DNA of 64,000 nucleotides from Buchnera aphidicola (Cinara piceae) (GTDB lineage Bacteria; Pseudomonadota; Gammaproteobacteria; Enterobacterales; Enterobacteriaceae): NCBI RefSeq assembly GCF_900699035.1, contig NZ_LR217739.1, positions 370,998 to 434,997 of the forward strand, read 5' to 3'. Shown piece by piece: positions 60,018 to 64,000 of this stretch (position 1 is its first letter; each line of letters starts with the position of its first letter). The notes under the pieces were generated by a model. It saw only the letters and a program-made list of their open reading frames with translations, ran no database searches and was not told where the DNA came from. The position numbers and the translations under genes were made by a program.

Positions 60018-61518
60018 AAAAAAAAAAAAAATTGTTATAGGGATTGATTTTGGAACTACCTATTGTTTAATATCTACAGTAAAAAAAAATAAAATTAAAA
60101 TCATTAAAGAATTTAATAAAAAAAAATTTTTTCCAACAATTATACATTTTAGTAATAAAAAAATTTCTATAGGATGGAAAGCAAAAAAATTTTTGTCTAC
60201 TGATATACAAAACACTATATCATCAATAAAAAGATTTATTGGAATATCATATTCTGATATAAAGAAAAAAAATTTAAATATCCCGTATAATATTTCAGAA
60301 AACAATAAACAAGAATTAATTTTTAATACTAATATCGGCGAAATAACTGTTTCTTCAATTATTAAAAAATTCTTCATGTATATAAAGAAAAAAATAGAAA
60401 AAAAATTTCGAACATCTATTTATGGTGCCGTCATTACAGTTCCTGCATACTTTAATAACATACAAAAGAATATAATCAGAAAATCTGCAGAATTAACTAA
60501 ATTAAAAGTATTGCGTTTAATTAATGAACCTACTTCTGCTGCTATAGCATATGGTTTAGAAAAAAAAAGAGAAGGAATTATATGTATATATGATTTAGGA
60601 GGGGGAACATTTGACGTATCAATTTTAAAAATATCACGAGGAATATTTGAAGTTCTTGCTACTAATGGTGACCCAAAATTAGGTGGTGATGATTTTGATT
60701 ATCTATTAGCTCATTTTTTATATTCAAAAATTAAAAATAAATTAAAAATAAATCAAAAAATTTTTAAAGATTTACTGATTATTGCTGAAAAAATTAAAAT
60801 AAAACTAAGCACAAAAAAATTAGTAACAATTAAATTTTTAAATTATACGCTTAGTTGTTCAATTATAGAATTCAATAAATTAATTAATGAACATGTTAAT
60901 AAAACATTACACATTTTAAAATGCGCTTTATACGATGCTAAAATTAAAAAATCTAATATAGATGATATAATTTTAGTTGGCGGTTCAACATATATTCCCT
61001 TAATTCGTAATAATATTTATTCATTTTTCAAAATTAAACCATTAATTTTAATTAATCCAGTAGAAGTAGTCGCTAAAGGAGCTGGTTTACATGCAAATTT
61101 TTTATTTTATAAAAATAAAAAAATAGAACAATCTATATTGTTATTAGATATCATTCCCATTTCTATAGGTATTGAACTTTTAGGTGGAATTATGGAAAAA
61201 ATGATCCTAAAAAATACTAAAATTCCTACTGAAGTTGTTAAAATTTTTACAACAGGTCAAGATAATCAAACAGGATTTTGTATTAATATTTTTCAGGGAG
61301 AAAAAAAATATGTTAAAAATTGTAAATTATTATCAAAATTCAAAATTCAAGGGTTGCCATTAAAAAAAGCAGGTAAAATAAAAATAATAGTAATATTTCG
61401 TATAGATTCAGATGGTTTACTTTCAGTAATTGTTAAAGAAGAAAAATTAAATATTAAACATAGTATTAAAATTGATACAATTTATCAAAATAATAATATA
61501 ATTAATATAAATATTTAA
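60014..61518 (+). CDS. hscA: Chaperone HscA, frameshifted at a 15-A tract and lacking its lid
   Basis: Hsp70 chaperone that releases clusters from IscU. The ATG at 60014 is followed by fifteen A (60017-60031); read literally it stops after a few codons (TTG TTA TAG). With one more A (or two fewer) it enters the frame IVIGIDFGTTYCL, open to 61518 and giving 501 residues. NBD motifs: GIDFGTT, NEPTSAAIAYG, YDLGGGTFDVSIL, VGGSTYIPL. Substrate-binding beta domain is present (LLDIIPISIGIELLGG, DSDGLLSV). The protein ends about 115 residues short of E. coli HscA (616): the alpha-helical lid is absent, and the 116 bases before fdx hold no remnant. Confidence 0.88.
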
Positions 61519-61634
61519 TATAATTAATACTATAAAATATATTTTTTTTAATATACGAGTATTTTTTTTATAAAAATATATTTTTTTTAAAAAAAAATAT
61601 ACTCTACTAATATTTCATTTTTTTGGAAAAATTT

Positions 61635-61967
61635 ATGCCTAAAATAGTATTTTATCCACAGAAATTTATTCTACCTCAAGGTTTATCTGTTAAGGGTAAA
61701 ACAGGGGAAACAATTCTAGATATTGCTTTATCGAATAATATTAAAATGGAACACGCTTGTGAAAAATCATGCGCATGTTGTACATGTCACTGTATAATTA
61801 GAAAGGGTTTTTCGTCATTATCAAAATGCAAAGAGAAAGAAGAAGATTTATTAGATAAGGCATGGGGGTTAGAAAAATATAGTCGTTTAGGATGTCAAGC
61901 GAAACTAGGAAAAGAAGATATTGAAGTTGAAATTCCAATATATAATGTTAATTATGTAAATGAATAA
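61635..61967 (+). CDS. fdx: [2Fe-2S] ferredoxin Fdx
   Basis: Adrenodoxin-type ferredoxin giving electrons for cluster assembly on IscU. I start at the ATG at 61635 (MPKIVFYPQ), as in E. coli; 110 residues. Cluster cysteines lie in EHACEKSCACCTCHC and RLGCQAK. One extra cysteine replaces a threonine of E. coli between the ligands. Last gene of the isc group, convergent with der (33 bases). Confidence 0.96.
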   Translation: MPKIVFYPQKFILPQGLSVKGKTGETILDIALSNNIKMEHACEKSCACCTCHCIIRKGFSSLSKCKEKEEDLLDKAWGLEKYSRLGCQAKLGKEDIEVEIPIYNVNYVNE

Positions 61968-62000
61968 AAAAAATATTATAAATTATTTTTTATACAAAAA

Positions 62001-63374
62001 CTAATTAATTGTTTTAATATAAGGGTTTACGCTATCTTTAAAAAATAATTGAATGGGTGTATTCGGGATTTGTAATTCTCTTTGTAAGAAATGCATTAAA
62101 TATTTTTTATATGTTCTGGATATATATTTCGTTTGTGTGCCATGAATTATAATAAATAATGGATTTTTTTTTCCTAAATGTGCATATTTTAATCGTATTG
62201 CTTTTCCTGTTACACCCATAGATAAAGGATGTTGAATAACAGCTTTATTTATTATATTTGTTAAAAATGAAGAACTAAAGACTTTTAAAGATTCTTGATA
62301 AATAATATTAATTTGATTAATAATCTTTTTTAATCCTTGTCGAAATAAAGCAGATATATATATAATTTTAATATTTTTTATAAATCGTAATTGATAATTT
62401 ATATTTTTTTTTATTTCATTTTTTTTTCCTTTTGATATTAAATCCCATTTATTTAATACAATAAAAAAAAAACATCTCGATTTTACAACCATATTAATTA
62501 TAGATAAATCTTGATCTTGAATGCCTATATTCACATCTATAATAATTATGGATATATTATTTTTTTTAATCATATTAATAGATTTTTTTTCAGATAGTTT
62601 CTCTAATAATGTTTTTCTTTTATTTCTTTTTCTGATACCGGCAGTATCAGTAAAAATATATTCAATATTTTTACCTTTTAATGAAACTGTAATTGCATCT
62701 CTTGTAGTCCCAGGAATAGAACTAGTAATTATTCTATAATCATTTATTAAATTATTAATAATTGAAGATTTACCTACATTGGGTTTACCAATCAAACAAA
62801 TTTTTACTTTTATAAAATAATCAAGTGTATTACATAAAAAATTTTTTATTTTATCTTCCTTTGTTAATTGCTTTGATACATTATATATTACGTTTAATAA
62901 ATGAGAAATTCCTTTTTTGTGTACAACAGAAATTTTACAAATTTTTTTTATACCAAAATTATAAAAATCAATTATTTGTTCTTCTTTATGAACTTTATCA
63001 ATTTTATTGATTACTAATATTATAAATTTATTTTTTCTTCTTATTTTTTTTAAAATATAAAAATCTAATTCTGTAATTCCTTCATATGCATCTACAATAA
63101 AAATTATAAAATCTGATTCTTTTATTGCAATTTTGGTCTGATTATATGATTCTATTTTTATAAAATTTTTCTTTTCTTTTTTTTTAAAATAATCAATTCC
63201 AGAAGTATCTATAATATAAAATTCCTGTTGTTTTATTTTAAAAAATCCATAATTTCGATCACGAGTAGTTTGTTTTTTATTACTTATTAGCGAAGAATTA
63301 GATTTAATTAATAAATTAAATAAACTAGATTTTCCTACATTAGATCGACCTATTAAAACAATAGTTGGAATCAT
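62001..63374 (-). CDS. der: Ribosome-assembly GTPase Der (EngA)
   Basis: Double GTPase for 50S maturation. The 457-residue product (E. coli 490) has two G domains: G1 GRSNVGKSS with DTSG and NKID, and G1 GKPNVGKSS with DTAG and NKWD, then a C-terminal KH-like domain. The spacer between G domains and the tail are shortened. Start overlaps yfgM stop by four bases (ATGA). Confidence 0.97.
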   Translation of the reverse strand: MIPTIVLIGRSNVGKSSLFNLLIKSNSSLISNKKQTTRDRNYGFFKIKQQEFYIIDTSGIDYFKKKEKKNFIKIESYNQTKIAIKESDFIIFIVDAYEGITELDFYILKKIRRKNKFIILVINKIDKVHKEEQIIDFYNFGIKKICKISVVHKKGISHLLNVIYNVSKQLTKEDKIKNFLCNTLDYFIKVKICLIGKPNVGKSSIINNLINDYRIITSSIPGTTRDAITVSLKGKNIEYIFTDTAGIRKRNKRKTLLEKLSEKKSINMIKKNNISIIIIDVNIGIQDQDLSIINMVVKSRCFFFIVLNKWDLISKGKKNEIKKNINYQLRFIKNIKIIYISALFRQGLKKIINQINIIYQESLKVFSSSFLTNIINKAVIQHPLSMGVTGKAIRLKYAHLGKKNPLFIIIHGTQTKYISRTYKKYLMHFLQRELQIPNTPIQLFFKDSVNPYIKTIN

Positions 63375-63874
63375 AAAATAATTTTCTCTTTATAAACAGG
63401 AATATTTTTTTTATTTTTTTGAAATAAATTATTCCAATATTCATCATGAATATTATTAATTATTTTCAAAGCTAAAGAAAAATTTTTTTGTTTAATATAA
63501 ATTTTTACTAAATTAAGTTTTATTAAATATCTTAAATTTTCTTCTTGTGTATACAATAAAATTTCTTTCAATATAGAAATTGATTCCATATATTTCTTTT
63601 TAATAAATAATTGCTTTGCTAAATTAATACCAATTAGAGTTCCATATATATTTTTATTTTTTTTAAAAAAATTCTTCTTATATTCGAAAGAATATAAATT
63701 TTTTTTTTTAAAATTATCTACTATTTTTTTGAATTCTTCTATATTTTGATTTAATATATTTTTTTTATTTTTTTTATACATTACAATTGTACAGATTGAT
63801 AATGATAAAATTAAAAAAAATAATACTAAAAAAAAATATTTTTTATACTGTATAAAAAAATTCATATATTTCAT
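63371..63874 (-). CDS. yfgM: YfgM-like membrane protein
   Basis: YfgM is an inner-membrane protein with a periplasmic TPR-like domain, associated with SecYEG and PpiD in E. coli. Here 167 residues (E. coli 206): one membrane helix about residues 12-33, then helical repeats; KNIYGTLIGINLAKQLF aligns with the E. coli KNTYGALASLELAQQFV. The N-terminal cytosolic part and C-terminal end are shortened. Coupled to der; bamB, which lies between them in E. coli, is gone. A start three codons downstream is possible. Confidence 0.85.
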   Translation of the reverse strand: MKYMNFFIQYKKYFFLVLFFLILSLSICTIVMYKKNKKNILNQNIEEFKKIVDNFKKKNLYSFEYKKNFFKKNKNIYGTLIGINLAKQLFIKKKYMESISILKEILLYTQEENLRYLIKLNLVKIYIKQKNFSLALKIINNIHDEYWNNLFQKNKKNIPVYKEKIIL

Positions 63875-63940
63875 ATATTAATAATCTTTATTTTTTGTAT
63901 CAAAGAAATGTTTAAATTTATTTTTTTATATTATCATGAA

Positions 63941-64000
63941 TAATTTATTTTTTCAATTTTTTTTATTTTTTTATATATATATTTATATATATATATATAT
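63941..64000. repeat. T-rich stretch ending in an (AT)n repeat
   Basis: The window ends in T runs followed by alternating TA for about 24 bases, with one extra T inside. Low-complexity intergenic DNA upstream of yfgM; no gene is visible. Confidence 0.7.

Noticed and set aside
60193-61518. hscA starting at the internal TTG at 60193
   Set aside because: The upstream in-frame DNA encodes the Hsp70 nucleotide-binding motif, so the true start is before it, at the ATG with the poly(A) shift.
1-64000. CRISPR arrays, insertion sequences, prophage or plasmid genes
   Set aside because: No spaced direct repeats, transposase motifs, integrase or phage structural genes are visible on either strand.
1-64000. 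rRNA genes
   Set aside because: No 16S, 23S or 5S signature stretches; all G+C-rich islands are tRNAs or constrained proteins.

Overview
The window is a very AT-rich chromosome segment whose gene content and order match the primary aphid endosymbiont Buchnera aphidicola (Gammaproteobacteria, Erwiniaceae relative). The basis is: products that align over their length with Escherichia coli orthologues; lysine-, asparagine- and isoleucine-rich proteins; E. coli-like blocks stitched together by deletions; many long A/T homopolymers; retained genes for essential amino acids (aroE, aroB, aroK, dapF, ilvC, ilvD); and no mobile elements, phage genes or CRISPR arrays. The host aphid cannot be told from the sequence. 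Almost all of the window is genes known from enterobacteria, so identification is secure for most features.

Layout. 1-2476: 3' part of aroE (cut by the window edge), then def-fmt on the opposite strand with a clean terminator. 2524-16296 (minus strand): the complete S10, spc and alpha ribosomal-protein operons in E. coli order (rpsJ to rplQ, including secY, rpmJ and rpoA). 16554-22050 (minus): tusDCB-rpsL-rpsG-fusA-tuf. 22263-25806 (minus): trpS, rpe, aroB, aroK. 26017-36590: tRNA-Ser, nfuA, bioH, ssb, dusA, dnaB, ruvX, hemW, trmB, a mutY-yggX fused reading frame, sbcB. 36669-42637: tRNA-Asn, tRNA-Ile2, a degraded dut, rplI-rpsR-rpsF, miaA, pgi, tRNA-Gly, rpmE. 42872-49001: hslVU, zapB, fpr, an unrecognised 298-residue gene, dapF, cyaY. 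49026-57416: tRNAs Pro, His, Arg, then rho, trxA, rep, ilvC, ilvD, tRNA-Trp. 57694-63874: iscS-iscU, hscB-hscA-fdx, der, yfgM.

How they work together. The left half is the core translation machinery (23 large- and small-subunit proteins of S10/spc/alpha, S12, S7, EF-G, EF-Tu, formylation and deformylation enzymes, tRNA-modifying enzymes TusBCD, MiaA, DusA, TrmB). A second theme is iron-sulphur biology: IscS, IscU, HscB, HscA, Fdx, CyaY, NfuA, Fpr and YggX, supplying clients such as IlvD, MutY and HemW. A third is nutrition of the host: shikimate (aroE, aroB, aroK), lysine (dapF), branched-chain amino acids (ilvC, ilvD).

Most notable. Three genes (tusC, dapF, hscA) each need one extra base in a poly(A) tract to read through, which suggests rescue by transcriptional slippage. 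HscA also lacks its C-terminal lid. MutY and YggX are joined in frame. Dut is an open frame that has lost its catalytic motifs. The gene at 46320-47216 has no function I can recognise, but its C-terminal half looks strongly constrained; it is the best candidate here for something undescribed.
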